Origin: Streptomyces griseocarneus
GTDB taxonomy: Bacteria > Actinomycetota > Actinomycetes > Streptomycetales > Streptomycetaceae
Direction of reading: 5' to 3'
Assembly: GCA_003674045.1 (NCBI GenBank)
Contig: PENC01000001.1
Coordinates: forward strand, 186,001 to 250,000
Length of the DNA: 64,000 nucleotides
Notes under the pieces: generated by a model
Told to the model about the DNA's origin: nothing
The model's input: only the letters and a program-made list of their open reading frames with translations
The model's database searches: none
Translations under genes and position numbers: made by a program
Part shown: piece by piece, positions 8,345-18,000 of the stretch
Layout: every line of letters starts with the position of its first letter
Numbering within the stretch: position 1 is the stretch's first letter

Positions 8345-10164
8345 ACGGACGGCCCCGCCAGGGACTGCCGCAGCGCGGCGAGCCCGTACATCTTCTCGAC
8401 GTCGATGCTCTCGCCGTAATGATGCTCCTCAAGGAGCGGGAGGATCTTCGTCCGCCAGGTACGCTCCAGGCCGCCCTCCCGGTACACGCCCTTCTTCATC
8501 AGGTACGAGGGGCCGATCCGGAAGTCCGGGTCCTCGATGCGGGAGTTGAGCGCGTCCAGCAGGTCGGCGGGCTCGGAGTCCTTCTCCTGGGAGGTGAGCC
8601 ACCGTCGTAGCAGTTCACGGGTCGGTTCGACGCGCGGCGACAGCTCGACGAACGCGAACCGGCGCCGCATCGCCGCGTCCACCAGCGCGATGGACCGGTC
8701 CGCGGTGTTCATCGTGCCGATGACGAAAAGGTTGGGCGGAAGGGAGAAGTCGTCGCCTGAATAGGTCAGCCGAACGGACTTGTTGCGGTACTCCAGCAGG
8801 AAATACAGCTCGCCGAAGACCTTGGCCAGGTTGGCCCGGTTGATCTCATCGATGATCAGGAAGTGTGGGATGTGGCGGTTCCCCTCCCGAGAGGCGAGGT
8901 CGGCCAGCTCCCGCAGCGGCCCGGCGGTCAGCCGGAACGCGACCTCCCGGGTCTGCGGGTCTTCCTGCGGCCGGAAGCCCTCGAAGAAGTCCTCGTAGGC
9001 GTAGGACGGGTGGAATTGCACCAGCTTCACCTGCTCGGGCCCGCCGCCCAGGAACTCGGCCAGCTTCAGCGCGAGGTAGGTCTTGCCTGTGCCCGGCGGT
9101 CCGTACAGCACCAGCTGGCGCTCGTCCCAGAGCAGATCGCGCACCTCGCGCAACCAGGACGCCTTGTGCACATGCAGTTCGCGGGCCAGTTCGTCGGTCG
9201 GCTCGGGCAACTCCAGCTCGCGCCGGGCGGTGATCGCGGGAATCTCCACGCTGGGGTCGCGTTCCATGGCCTCCTCGGCCTCGTCAGCCAGCTCCTCGTC
9301 CGACATCCCGAGTCCTTCGACGACGGCCTGGACCGTCGTGAGATCCACGACGTCGTGCTGGACGGACAGCTTCTGCTGAAGCTCCTCGGGCAGCTCGTCG
9401 TAGGGATAGCCGGTCTCCTGCCAGGTCACCGGGCGACGAAGGTTCGACCGCAGGTCCTCCGACTCCGTTTGCTCCGCCTCGCCCGTGATCTGGCCGACGA
9501 AGAGTCGCCCGTCGGAAATGGTGCACACGGTGTCGCCCGGCTTCATCCGGGACAGAAAGGCGTGCAGCTCCTCGACCAGCTCCTGCTTCTGGCTGTACGT
9601 CGCCGTGGACTCGTAGTCCTCCTGAATATAGGCACGCAGCACCTCCTTGCTGGTGCCTTGCTCGACACCTTGGCGGAGCCGGGAAGCGGCAAGGGTCACC
9701 CGGCCCTCGCGGAGCCACATGCGCCGCACCAGGTCGAGCCCGCTGACGTTGGAGCCACGCACCAGCCAGGAGCGGTTGGAGCCCGCCCACACACCCGGCA
9801 TGAAATCGCTCAACGGGCGGCCGTCCTCCGTCTTCCACTCGACCCAGCCGTTGGAACTGCGTCCCCTGAGGACCGCGGCCGCCTCGGAGGGGGAGTTGAA
9901 GACGATCTCGTCGGCCGTCTCCAGCCACCCGGGCCACGTCCGCGACGGTCTGATCCGGCCCTCGACGAGGAGCTCTTCGCGCAGCCGGTGCGCGTTGGCG
10001 ACTCGCTTGGCGAAGGACGGCACGACCTCCGGACGCACGGGCTGACCGGGGCCGACGACGAATTTCCGGCTGCCGTTGGTGCCCATCTCGTCGGTCTGCC
10101 GTCCGCGTGCCTCCGGCCCGCCGTTCGGCAGGCGGAGGCGAAACTCGGGGTAGTGGTTGGCCAT
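8341..10164 (-). CDS. mcrB: McrB-like AAA+ motor with methyl-DNA-reader-type N-terminal domains
   Basis: 607 residues. N-terminal region about 55-125 (FNSPSEAAAVLRGRSSNGWV, then EWKTEDGRPLSDF) matches the DUF4357/RAMA domain, a predicted reader of modified DNA. Residues about 195-260 (PGDTVCTISDGRLFVGQITG) look like a PUA/EVE-type beta fold. The AAA+ part has Walker A GPPGTGKT at 355-362, Walker B FLIIDEINRANLAKVFGEL at 435-453, and the McrB signature MNTADRSIALVDAAMRRRFAF at 485-505. GAGGAG lies just upstream of the ATG. It is first in the mcrB-mcrC-helicase group. I infer NTP-driven recruitment of McrC to phage DNA bearing modified bases. It is longer than E. coli McrB because of the extra reader domain. 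Confidence 0.9.
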   Translation of the reverse strand: MANHYPEFRLRLPNGGPEARGRQTDEMGTNGSRKFVVGPGQPVRPEVVPSFAKRVANAHRLREELLVEGRIRPSRTWPGWLETADEIVFNSPSEAAAVLRGRSSNGWVEWKTEDGRPLSDFMPGVWAGSNRSWLVRGSNVSGLDLVRRMWLREGRVTLAASRLRQGVEQGTSKEVLRAYIQEDYESTATYSQKQELVEELHAFLSRMKPGDTVCTISDGRLFVGQITGEAEQTESEDLRSNLRRPVTWQETGYPYDELPEELQQKLSVQHDVVDLTTVQAVVEGLGMSDEELADEAEEAMERDPSVEIPAITARRELELPEPTDELARELHVHKASWLREVRDLLWDERQLVLYGPPGTGKTYLALKLAEFLGGGPEQVKLVQFHPSYAYEDFFEGFRPQEDPQTREVAFRLTAGPLRELADLASREGNRHIPHFLIIDEINRANLAKVFGELYFLLEYRNKSVRLTYSGDDFSLPPNLFVIGTMNTADRSIALVDAAMRRRFAFVELSPRVEPTRELLRRWLTSQEKDSEPADLLDALNSRIEDPDFRIGPSYLMKKGVYREGGLERTWRTKILPLLEEHHYGESIDVEKMYGLAALRQSLAGPSV

Positions 10165-10388
10165 GGTCTCCTCGCTCGTGTGCCTCGCGTGCCGGGGCTG
10201 ACGGTTTCACGCGGAGCGGTCGGGTTCCGCACGGTCGTGAAGCAGTCGTGAAGGAGCCTACTGGCGGGCACTGACAACACCCTGCGGCCGCACGGCGGAC
10301 GCCTCGTAGGATGTGGACCGATTCTTGATCACGTGACGTGAGCGGGCCGCGCCGCAGCGCGAACGGCCCCAGGGGAGGGCAGGACGTC

Positions 10389-12703
10389 ATGGCGGAGCAC
10401 AGAGCGGACGGGGCATCGGAGGCGGCATCCATGGGCAGCCGGAGGGCCTGGCTGCGAGCTCGCGGTTCGGAGATCGACGAGGTCCTGGACTATTACTGTT
10501 CCCGGCTGCACACGCTCATACCTTCCGACCTCGGTGATCGTCGGCTGGTCGGCGCGTTGGCGGCGGCGCGGATCGCCGCGGACGAAGCGCGTGTCCAGCC
10601 GGTGGGGGATACCGTCGCATGGCTGGAATTGCTCATTCCGCATGGTTATCGGCATGATCTGGGGGCCATGGTCCAGGAGTTCCGTTCCGCTCTCCCGCTG
10701 GCCGAGGAGCCGTCGCTGCGGTCCTGGAACGTGGAGGCGTGGGAGCGGCTGCTCGTCGACGTGTGGTGGCGGGAGCGGTGCGCCATGGTCGATCCACGGC
10801 AGGCCGAGGACGAGTTGGTTTCCCGCTGGGGGCTCAGCTGGTCGGTTGCGACGGACATGCATCATCGCGGGCAGAACTCGGAGCCGTACGACGGGGCTGT
10901 CGGCTCCTTGACCGAGCACCTCGCCAAGGAGGGCGAGGTGCTCGGGCTGCTCGCCCAGGCCGTCCTCACCCAGCCGTACATCAGCGAGTCGATCGAAGCC
11001 TCCTTGGCAGTGGCCGACGAAGCCCTCCAGGGCGCCGGACATCTGACGACCTTGATGGAGGAGGAGGCCCGCGTCCAGGAATTGACCGAGTGGGCCGAGG
11101 GTCGCGCGATGGGCGCAGGCTCCGAGGCCATGGAGGCGTTCCTGCGGGAGCTGGTCGATGAGTGCGAGACCTACCGGAACGAGACCCTCACGCCGGCGAG
11201 GACGGCTCTTTCGGAATACGAGCGGAAGCTGCTCAGAACGGCCGACAGTCCAGACACGCGTGACGGGGACGCATACCTGGAGGAATTCCTCGGCTGCCTG
11301 GACAGCCCGCCGCAGAATCCCGACGGCACGCTGGACAGCCGGACCGCGGAGGAAGCCGTAGCCCGCGGTGAACGGGGAGAGACGACCTGGCACACCATGC
11401 GGGGCTCCGTCCCGGTCTGGTACCACATCGTCGGCTCGCCGCAGGAGCGGGCGGCCGCATTGGCCTTCTCGGGCGCGGCATCCTCGAGGGTGGTCCGGAT
11501 GCACGCCGAGGTGGACGATCCGCCGTACCTCAACCTCACCTTCGACGACCTTCTCGACGGCATGCCGGGTCAGCCTCAGGACTGGTACCCGGATCCGGGC
11601 ATCGAGTTGCGCTATTCCCGGGAGAGCGTCACCGACCTGTGCGAGCTGCTCGCCCTCACCAGGTTGAGGCATGCCCGCCTTGAATTCCTCGTGCCGGACA
11701 CTCATGGTGGCTTCGCACTGCTGAGGTCTCTCCGGGCCGAGATCCCCCCTGGGAACATCGACCGCTGGGCTTATGGCGCGTTGAAGGGTCTGCGCACTCT
11801 GGTCCCGGATGTCGATGACCTGGCAGACCTGATCGCGGACGAGCCCGAGGACGAGGGTCAGGAAGGCGACGAGACCCTCCCGCAGGGAGGACCGGAGCCG
11901 ACGGAGGCCTCGCCGGCGGACGACGAGCAGAGCAAGCCGGGGTCCCCTCCGCCCTCGACGGCGACGCGCCTCCCCGAGCACCTGCTGGCCAAGGTCAAGG
12001 CATTGCTCCGCAAGGCGGAGGATCCCGCGGCGTCCTCCCCCGAAGCGGAGGCGTATTTGCGCAAGGCGACAGAGCTGATGGCCAAGTACGGTATCGAGCA
12101 GGCCATGCTCCGGAGCGACGAACCGACCTCCGAGCAGCCGGTCGACCAGGTCGTCGAGGTCACGGCCCCGTGGATGCGCGAATGCAAGCGGCTTCTCGGG
12201 TTGATCGCGCTCGAGATGCGCTGTCAGGCCGTCTACCCCGGCGGCAAGTCGAACAGGCATCGAGTCCATCTGTTCGGCTTCGCTGCGGACCTGCAGGCTG
12301 TGTCAGTGCTGTACGCGAGCCTGCGCCTGCAAATGTTGCAAGGCGCCGATCGGGCGGGCGAGGTGTACCGGCCGGAGGGAGAGGAGTCGCGCGCCTACAA
12401 GCGCTCCTGGATACTGGGTTTCATTCGTGCCGTTACGCAACGCATCGGTGAGGCCCAGCGCCAGGCCAGGGAAGAGACCGAGCAGGAGCGGCAGGACGGC
12501 GACGCGGGCACCACTCAGGGGCGCAGCGTGGCCCTGGTGCTGGCCGACCGGAGCGCCGCCGTCACCGCCACGGTTTCCTCCCGCTACCCGAAACTGGGCA
12601 AGACGCGCCGCACGACCTTCAAGGGCAGCGGTTACTGGCAGGGCACGCCGAGGGCCAGCAGGCGCACATCGGTGGGCCTACCCTGGAGGGCGAGGGCCTG
12701 TAG
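10389..12703 (+). CDS. DUF2786 protein with large N-terminal extension; C-terminal frameshift
   Basis: About 770 residues from ATG 10389 with GGGGAGGG 12 bp upstream; a GTG at 10338 is an alternative. The long N-terminal part (about 520 residues, alpha-helical, acidic) is unrecognised. A proline-rich linker leads to a DUF2786 domain (LLAKVKALLRKAEDPAASS ... YLRKATELMAKYGIEQAMLR) and the usual DUF2786 C-terminal half. After YPKLGKTRRTTFKGSGYWQG the frame runs into arginine-rich, unrelated sequence. Adding one base near 12644 gives HAEGQQAHIGGPTLEGEGL and a stop at 12701-12703, the normal family ending. I therefore end the gene there; read as given, the frame runs on to 13187. Function of DUF2786 is unknown; its place between McrBC and other defence genes suggests accessory defence. 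Confidence 0.72.
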
Positions 12704-12740
12704 GAGGTCGCCTGCGCCCGGCGGGGCGATGACATGCGAA

Positions 12741-12774
12741 CGGCCCCGCCGCGACGAGCGGTCGGGCGGGGCCG
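12741..12774. terminator. GC-rich hairpin between convergent genes
   Basis: Inverted repeat CGGCCCCGCC (12741-12750) and GGCGGGGCCG (12765-12774), 10-bp perfect stem with a 14-nt loop. It sits between the DUF2786 stop and the end of the convergent minus-strand gene, as expected for a bidirectional terminator. There is no U-tract, usual in Streptomyces. Confidence 0.6.
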
Positions 12775-12790
12775 GGTGGCGCGGGTCCGG

Positions 12791-13279
12791 TCACTCCAGG
12801 AGTGTGGCCCGCCAGAACCGTTGGGCGATCTCACGGTACGCGGTGTGGGAGGGGTGCTGTCCGCTGTGCCCGAAGGCCCAGTTCCGGGCTTCTTCGAACT
12901 CCCGGCAGGGGCCGGAGCGGTCGAAGCAGACGGCGCACTCGAGGTCGTGTGTGATGTGCGGTACGGCGGGGATCTTCTCCTGGGTGATCTTCCACCGGGC
13001 GGGCTGGCCGGACTGGACAGACCGGGTGACTGATCGGGTCACTTCCTCCACCATGCTCTCCGCGTTTGCGGCCTGGACCTTGGCGGTCAGCTTTTCGGTT
13101 GTGGTCGCGGGCCGGGTGTTGTCCGGATGGGCGTCCCACTCAAGGCCGCCCCGGGGCGGGCGCAACTGGAGGAACGGGCTTTCGTAGCCCATGACCTGTC
13201 CGATTCGGCCTCGGCGAAGGTCGACGACGAAGGCGCCGTTCTCGGGCTTTTTGTCGGCTCCGCGGTGTTCGGTGTTCAC
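12791..13279 (-). CDS. Small protein with DUF7848-like Cys/His C-terminal domain
   Basis: 162 residues from a GTG at 13279 that overlaps the upstream gene by 4 bp. The N-terminal part (GAFVVDLRRGRIGQVMGYES ... LQLRPPRGGLEWDA) resembles a short Streptomyces protein often found beside XRE/DUF397 genes. The C-terminal part (LECAVCFDRSGPCREFEEAR, then NWAFGHSGQHPSHTAYRE) matches DUF7848, with a CxxC...C pattern and an HSGQHPSH motif that may bind zinc. The two parts are often separate proteins, so this may be a fusion. The same frame stays open further upstream, but that stretch is antisense-like and overlaps the next gene. Role unknown; context suggests the DUF5753/DUF397 regulatory group. Confidence 0.65.
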   Translation of the reverse strand: MNTEHRGADKKPENGAFVVDLRRGRIGQVMGYESPFLQLRPPRGGLEWDAHPDNTRPATTTEKLTAKVQAANAESMVEEVTRSVTRSVQSGQPARWKITQEKIPAVPHITHDLECAVCFDRSGPCREFEEARNWAFGHSGQHPSHTAYREIAQRFWRATLLE

Positions 13280-13530
13280 CGGTGCGCCTCCTCGGAGGGT
13301 CCGTAGCGCAGGTTGATGCCGTGTGTGGTCACCCAGATCGTCGGGTTGCCGGGGTGGCTGGGCGTCGGAACGAGCTGGGTGCAGCCACAGCAGATCTGGG
13401 GTGCGGGGCGAGGTGCAGGACGTCGGGCGGACGGTAGCGGAGGGGTGGCGGCCTTTGAGTAGTAGCCGGAATGCGCTGGTCGAATGGCCTTTCTCAGCCA
13501 ACTCAGCCAGCGGGGGCTAGAGTCGTGCAT
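13276..13530 (-). CDS. Small Cys-containing protein coupled to the DUF7848-like gene
   Basis: 84 residues. The ATG has an AGAGGAGCG ribosome site 8 bp upstream on the minus strand. The C-terminal half (PQICCGCTQLVPTPSHPGNP) has a CCGC cluster and reads like the small zinc-ribbon-type proteins of streptomycete XRE/DUF397 neighbourhoods. Its stop overlaps the next GTG start (GTGA), so translation is probably coupled. Function unknown. It is divergent from the XRE gene, with a shared 260-bp control region. Confidence 0.6.
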   Translation of the reverse strand: MHDSSPRWLSWLRKAIRPAHSGYYSKAATPPLPSARRPAPRPAPQICCGCTQLVPTPSHPGNPTIWVTTHGINLRYGPSEEAHR

Positions 13531-13696
13531 TGTCGACGCTCCTCTTCAGCGTTGGCCATGCCCCGGGGCCGGTAGGACGGTTGCCGGGGTTCGGCATGGG
13601 CACACAGCAAGATCGCCAATCGTGGCGAAGTGATCACAGTGTGCGACTGGTGATCTCAGGATGCACCCCCATGGCTTCCTTGTGCAAGGCGTGCAT

Positions 13697-13711
13697 ATGC
13701 ATGGCATGCAT
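13697..13711. promoter_or_regulatory. Candidate operator for the XRE regulator
   Basis: Perfect 7+1+7 palindrome ATGCATG-G-CATGCAT, flanked by related half-sites (GTGCATATGC to the left, GCATGTGC to the right). It lies about 80 bp before the XRE gene and 170 bp before the divergent minus-strand pair. This is the only striking dyad in the 260-bp divergent region, so it is a reasonable autoregulatory site; inference only. Confidence 0.4.
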
Positions 13712-13790
13712 GTGCGAACTTCCCTTGTGGGCTGGCGTGTTCGCCCGACAGAATCGCCATGCTTCCTGTGCAAATGAAAGGGTTGAGGGC

Positions 13791-14651
13791 ATGGCTGCGA
13801 AGCGGCAGGTTCCGACGGTCCGTCTGCGGCGCTTGGCTGCTCTGCTACGTCGGCTCCGTACAGATACGGACTTGACTAGGGAGGACGTAACCAAACAAAC
13901 AGGGATCAACGCGGCCACGCTGTATCGGATTGAGACAGCGCGGGTCAGGCCGCAACAGAGAACGTTGACCGCGCTTCTCGATTTGTACGGAGTAGGCGAG
14001 CCGCGGCGTGGCGAAGTCCTGGCCCTATCGCGGGGTGACGGCTCGCGGAGTTGGCTGCGTCCGTTTCACTGTGAACTGTCTGAGGAATACAGTGCCTATA
14101 TCAGCTTTGAGGTTGAAGCGTGCGCTGTTCGTAACTATGAATCACTGTTCATCCCTGGCCTGTTGCAGACAGAAGATTATGCACGCGCCGTCATCAAGGG
14201 TGTGTTGCCGACGGCGAGCGTCAGGGAGGTCGAGCAGCGAGTACAGGCGCGCATCGAGCGGCAGGAGGTTCTTACCAAGGGCAATCCGTTGAATCTGTGG
14301 GCAATCATGGATGAGGCGGTGTTGCATCGCTCCGTAGGCGGCCCCAGTGTCATGCATGCACAGATGGAGCACCTGATGGCGATGGCCGCTGTGCCGTCTG
14401 TGACGCTCCAGGTCGTCCCGTTCAGTGCTGGAGCACATCCAGGAATGCCAGGTTCGTTCGCGCTTATGAGCTTCCCGGAAGTCGAAGACCCTGAACTCGT
14501 CTACATCGACAGTATGGCTGGTGATCTCTTCCTTGAAGCCGAAGTGGATGTTCGCAAGTACGGCGCTACCTTCGATCACCTGCGCGCGGTAGCGCTCAGC
14601 CCTGGCGACTCGGTACACCTGGTTGCCGGGCTCGAAAAGCAAATTAGATAA
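13791..14651 (+). CDS. XRE-family regulator with DUF5753 domain
   Basis: 286 residues from ATG 13791. An N-terminal helix-turn-helix (TREDVTKQTGINAATLYRIE, about 25-45) is followed by the DUF5753 domain (about 95-280), with YESLFIPGLLQTEDYARAVI and the WAIMDEAVLHRSVGG and HPGMPGSFALMSFP segments that define the family. The frame is open upstream to 13530, but those codons read as non-coding and cysteine-rich, and homology starts here. It is followed 8 bp later by DUF397, the standard Bld-type partner arrangement (SCO4441/SCO4442-like). Base composition is clearly less GC-rich than in flanking genes, hinting at recent transfer. Probable role: a DNA-binding regulator antagonised by the DUF397 protein. 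Confidence 0.9.
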   Translation: MAAKRQVPTVRLRRLAALLRRLRTDTDLTREDVTKQTGINAATLYRIETARVRPQQRTLTALLDLYGVGEPRRGEVLALSRGDGSRSWLRPFHCELSEEYSAYISFEVEACAVRNYESLFIPGLLQTEDYARAVIKGVLPTASVREVEQRVQARIERQEVLTKGNPLNLWAIMDEAVLHRSVGGPSVMHAQMEHLMAMAAVPSVTLQVVPFSAGAHPGMPGSFALMSFPEVEDPELVYIDSMAGDLFLEAEVDVRKYGATFDHLRAVALSPGDSVHLVAGLEKQIR

Positions 14652-14659
14652 GGGAAGGC

Positions 14660-14875
14660 GTGGCGGCGGTGAGTCGGATGGTTCTCTCCGAGAGCATATG
14701 GCGGACCAGCTCTTACAGCAGTGGTAACGGTCAATGTGTTGAGACTGCTTCCCGCGGCGAGGCGGCAGTGATACGTGACAGCAAGGATCGAAGGTCGTTC
14801 ATTGAGCTCCAAGACGTTGCGTGGTCGTCATTCGTCAATGCTGTGCGGAGTGATGGCATCCCAATCAATTCTTGA
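14660..14875 (+). CDS. DUF397 protein
   Basis: 71 residues or slightly fewer. Contains the DUF397 core WRTSSYSSGNGQCVETA, then AVIRDSKDR and AWSSFVNAVRSD. GTG 14660 is very close to its AGGGAAGG stretch; GTG 14669 or ATG 14678 fit the ribosome site better. DUF397 proteins act as small partners or antagonists of the adjacent XRE/DUF5753 regulator. Lower GC than the surroundings, like its partner. Confidence 0.85.
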   Translation: MAAVSRMVLSESIWRTSSYSSGNGQCVETASRGEAAVIRDSKDRRSFIELQDVAWSSFVNAVRSDGIPINS

Positions 14876-14965
14876 GGCCGAGGCCAGGCCCCTCAGTTGA
14901 AGCAGGGTTGCTCCGGCGTCCGCAGCTGTCGAATCAGCCCTTCGATGCAGGGTGCCCAGTCAATG

Positions 14966-15001
14966 AGACGGCCCCGTGGTCTTTTGATCACGGGGCCGTC
15001 T
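14966..15001. terminator. Strong bidirectional hairpin terminator
   Basis: Left arm AGACGGCCCCGTGGTC (14966-14981), loop TTTT, right arm GATCACGGGGCCGTCT (14986-15001): a 16-bp stem with a single G:T wobble. It separates the DUF397 gene from the convergent methyltransferase operon, ending both. Confidence 0.85.
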
Positions 15002-15080
15002 GCACTATAGGTCACTCTGCTTCGAATGGAGACTTGACCTCACGGCAGGGGCGGGACGTGACGCGGGCACGACGGAGTGC

Positions 15081-18000
15081 TCACTGCTTGGCTTTGTGGC
15101 GGGGGCCGTGGCCTGGGGGCGGGGTGAGGGCGGAGGTGTAGTTCTGGCCGTCTACCAGAGAGTCCTCCATGCTGAGGCCGGCCGCGGCCATGCGGTCGTA
15201 TTCGGTGAGGACCAGACGCTTGGTTCGGTACTCGCCGTACTCGGCGATCTCGTTGTTCTTGAGGCCACCGTTTTCGGTTTGGAACGACTCCAGGATGTAA
15301 TTTGTGTCCTCGCGCGAGATCCCGTAGAGGTGGAAGAAGTATGCGTCGAGTTCAGCACGGATTTGGGTACGGCGATTTATGTCCCAGATGAACGGGGAGT
15401 CAGTGTCGCCGAGGTCCTGAGCGAGGGCTTCCAAGTCCCAGGAGGAGTAAAGGAGCTCCAGGGTGCGAGGGGTGAGAAAGCCGACGTGTGGCGAGAGGTC
15501 GTCGGGGTGCGGCACAGGAAGTTGCTTCCAGGTCATGAGGGCCAGGTGGATGCCGCCGACTTTCTGACGGGCCACGAAGTCGAAGACCAAGGCGCTCTGA
15601 GCTGCGACCATTGCGGCCGTCAGCCTGGGGGGAACAGTAGGGAACACCAGCGGGAAGGTGTGGCCCACGGCTGCCTTCGGTATGAACGATGGAATGGCTG
15701 TACGTTCATCGGTCGTCCGGGCGACATCTCGCCAACCAAGCAGCCAATCCCGCTCCCAACCTAGCTCTTCAAGACGGAGATCCACACCGGGGACGGTTGT
15801 CTTTTTGCCGTTGCGTACGGTTGAGATGCGCCCGCTCTCTCGGACCCAGTAGCGGGGCAAAGTTGTGACGTAAGCTTCCCGTTTTTCTTCCGCAGGGATG
15901 CGCTCGTAGTCGTCGTTGCCGAGACCGTAGTAGCGGTTCCATCGATGGTCGAAGAGATGGGCCATCTTACCTTCGTACAGCGGTAGCATCCGCTCCCCGT
16001 CACGCACGAAAGTGTTGCCCACAAGCGCCCAGCCCTCTGCCTCTAGCGTGGCTTGGTCGCGGAAGAGGTCAGAGTCATCCGTCATGTCGAAGAGGCGTTT
16101 GAAAGAGATGCGCCATGGGTTGCCGTCCTTACGCCCCTCGTCCACCAGAACTGGTACGGCGCGGTGGATGGATGCGGTTAGGTCGGCGTCCCTGCGTGTT
16201 CGGAATACTGGCAGCGTACCCGTATTCGGATTAATGAGAGCGATCTCCTCAGGGGAGAGCGTGAAGGTCGATTTGCCATCGGCGAGTTCGTCCGGGTGTC
16301 CCAGGAAGAAAGCGAACCTTGCTGACGGTTCGGGTAGGGCGCGGCCTGCAATGGAAATTAGTGCAAACTGGTAGCTGGAGTGGACTGCTGGAAACAGCTT
16401 TTCCCGCTTGCCGTTCTCGAAGTCGTACAGGTGCTTCACGGCCCCACGGTGAGTGAGGTCCTGGAAGAGGAACTGTGCGCCCGCACCCGTGGCGATCTGT
16501 GTTGGTACTACTGTGCCGCAACGTCCGGTGGGCGCGGTGATGGAAACGAACCGTTCGGTGAACAGTTGGTCCGTCTGAAGGGAGTTGACTCCCTTGATTG
16601 ACAGTCCTTTTCGTAGCTGTGGGTAGACCCCTGAAGATCCCAGGAACAGGAACGACGACTTCACCCGCCGCCGCGCCGCATGGTAGCGATCACCCTCCTC
16701 CGGGTGTTTGGTAGCCCAGGCCGCAATCGCCCTACGTCGCGCCTGACCAGAAATCTCCGCCAGCTCCGGCTCGACGACACTGAAGTACTTCTTGTCCTCG
16801 AAGTCGACCTTGTCCCACGGCGGATTCCCCAGCACACAGTCGAAGCCGCCCGCCCACCCCGTCACCGGATCAACCCCCGGCGCCGTCGAGCCATCCGGCA
16901 CCTCGAAGATCTCGGGGAACTCCAGATGCCAGTGGAAGAAGTGGTACTCCCCGCTCAGCCGAACGATCTCCCGATGGGTCGAACCCAACGCACGCCTGCC
17001 ATCAGGAGACTTGAGTGCCCGGAAGACACGCTCCGTCACCGGCGGCGGCGCCGCTGCCGTCTTCTCCCACATGAACGCCGCGCACCAGGCGTTCGCGACG
17101 TGGAGAGCATCGCGCCGGGCGGGCGACTCCAGCCAGGCGCGGTAGCGTTTGGCAAGTGCACGGACCTGGACCACATTGTCTGTGGGGGAGTTGTCGACGA
17201 GGTCGCGCAGTTCCGCCGCGAAGACGTCGTTGGTGACGCTCATCAGCTCCTCGACAGCGGCGTCGAGCGTGACGATGCCCTGGTGCTCCTCCTTGTTGCG
17301 CCTGAGCCACTGACCCGCGACGGTCTTGTCGTCGCCCTCCACGACCTTGAACGCTGCTTCTGGGATGCCGCCCCGCAGCAGTGCGGGCGTCGCTCCGATC
17401 AACCCGTTGCCGTGCTTGATATGGGCGTCGAGGAAGCCCAGCGCCTTGCCCGGCTCCAGGGCCTCCAGCCACAAGGAGACCTTGGCCAGCTCCACGGCCA
17501 TCGGGTTGAGGTCCACGCCGTACACGCATCGCTCGATGACCTCGTGCAGGGCGTGGCGGACGCCCTCCGGAGTCGGCTCCGGTGTGTGTTCGCGTACCGC
17601 CGCGACCCGTTTGGCGATACGGCGTGCGGCGGCCACCAGGAAGTGGCCCGAGCCGCAGGCCGGGTCGCAGACGGTCAGGGAGAGCAGTTCGTCGACGATG
17701 GCTTCGGTCGCGTCCGGCTGCCCGGCTGCCGTGGCCTTCTGCTCGCCGCGTTTCTGGGCATCGTCGATCACCGGATCGAGGGTGGAGTCGAGAAGGACGT
17801 CGACCAGGCAGCTGGGCGTGTAGTAGGAACCGGTCTTCTTGCGCTCGTTGCCCGCGCGGACGACCAGCTCGAAGCTACGGTTCGTGGCGCTGTGCTTGGG
17901 GACGAGAGCGAGCAGCGACTCGTAGATCGCGCCCAGTTCCTCCGCGTCCAGGGTGCGGTAGTCGACTGTCCGCCACCGCTTGGCTTCTGTGTCACGGACG

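Noticed and set aside
12704..13187. Continuation of the DUF2786 frame past 12703
   Set aside because: Composition is unlike the protein, it runs antisense over the DUF7848-like gene, and a one-base shift gives the normal family ending.
13280..13501. N-terminal extension of the DUF7848-like frame
   Set aside because: Overlaps the small Cys protein gene on the same strand in another frame; GTG 13279 with a 4-bp overlap is better.
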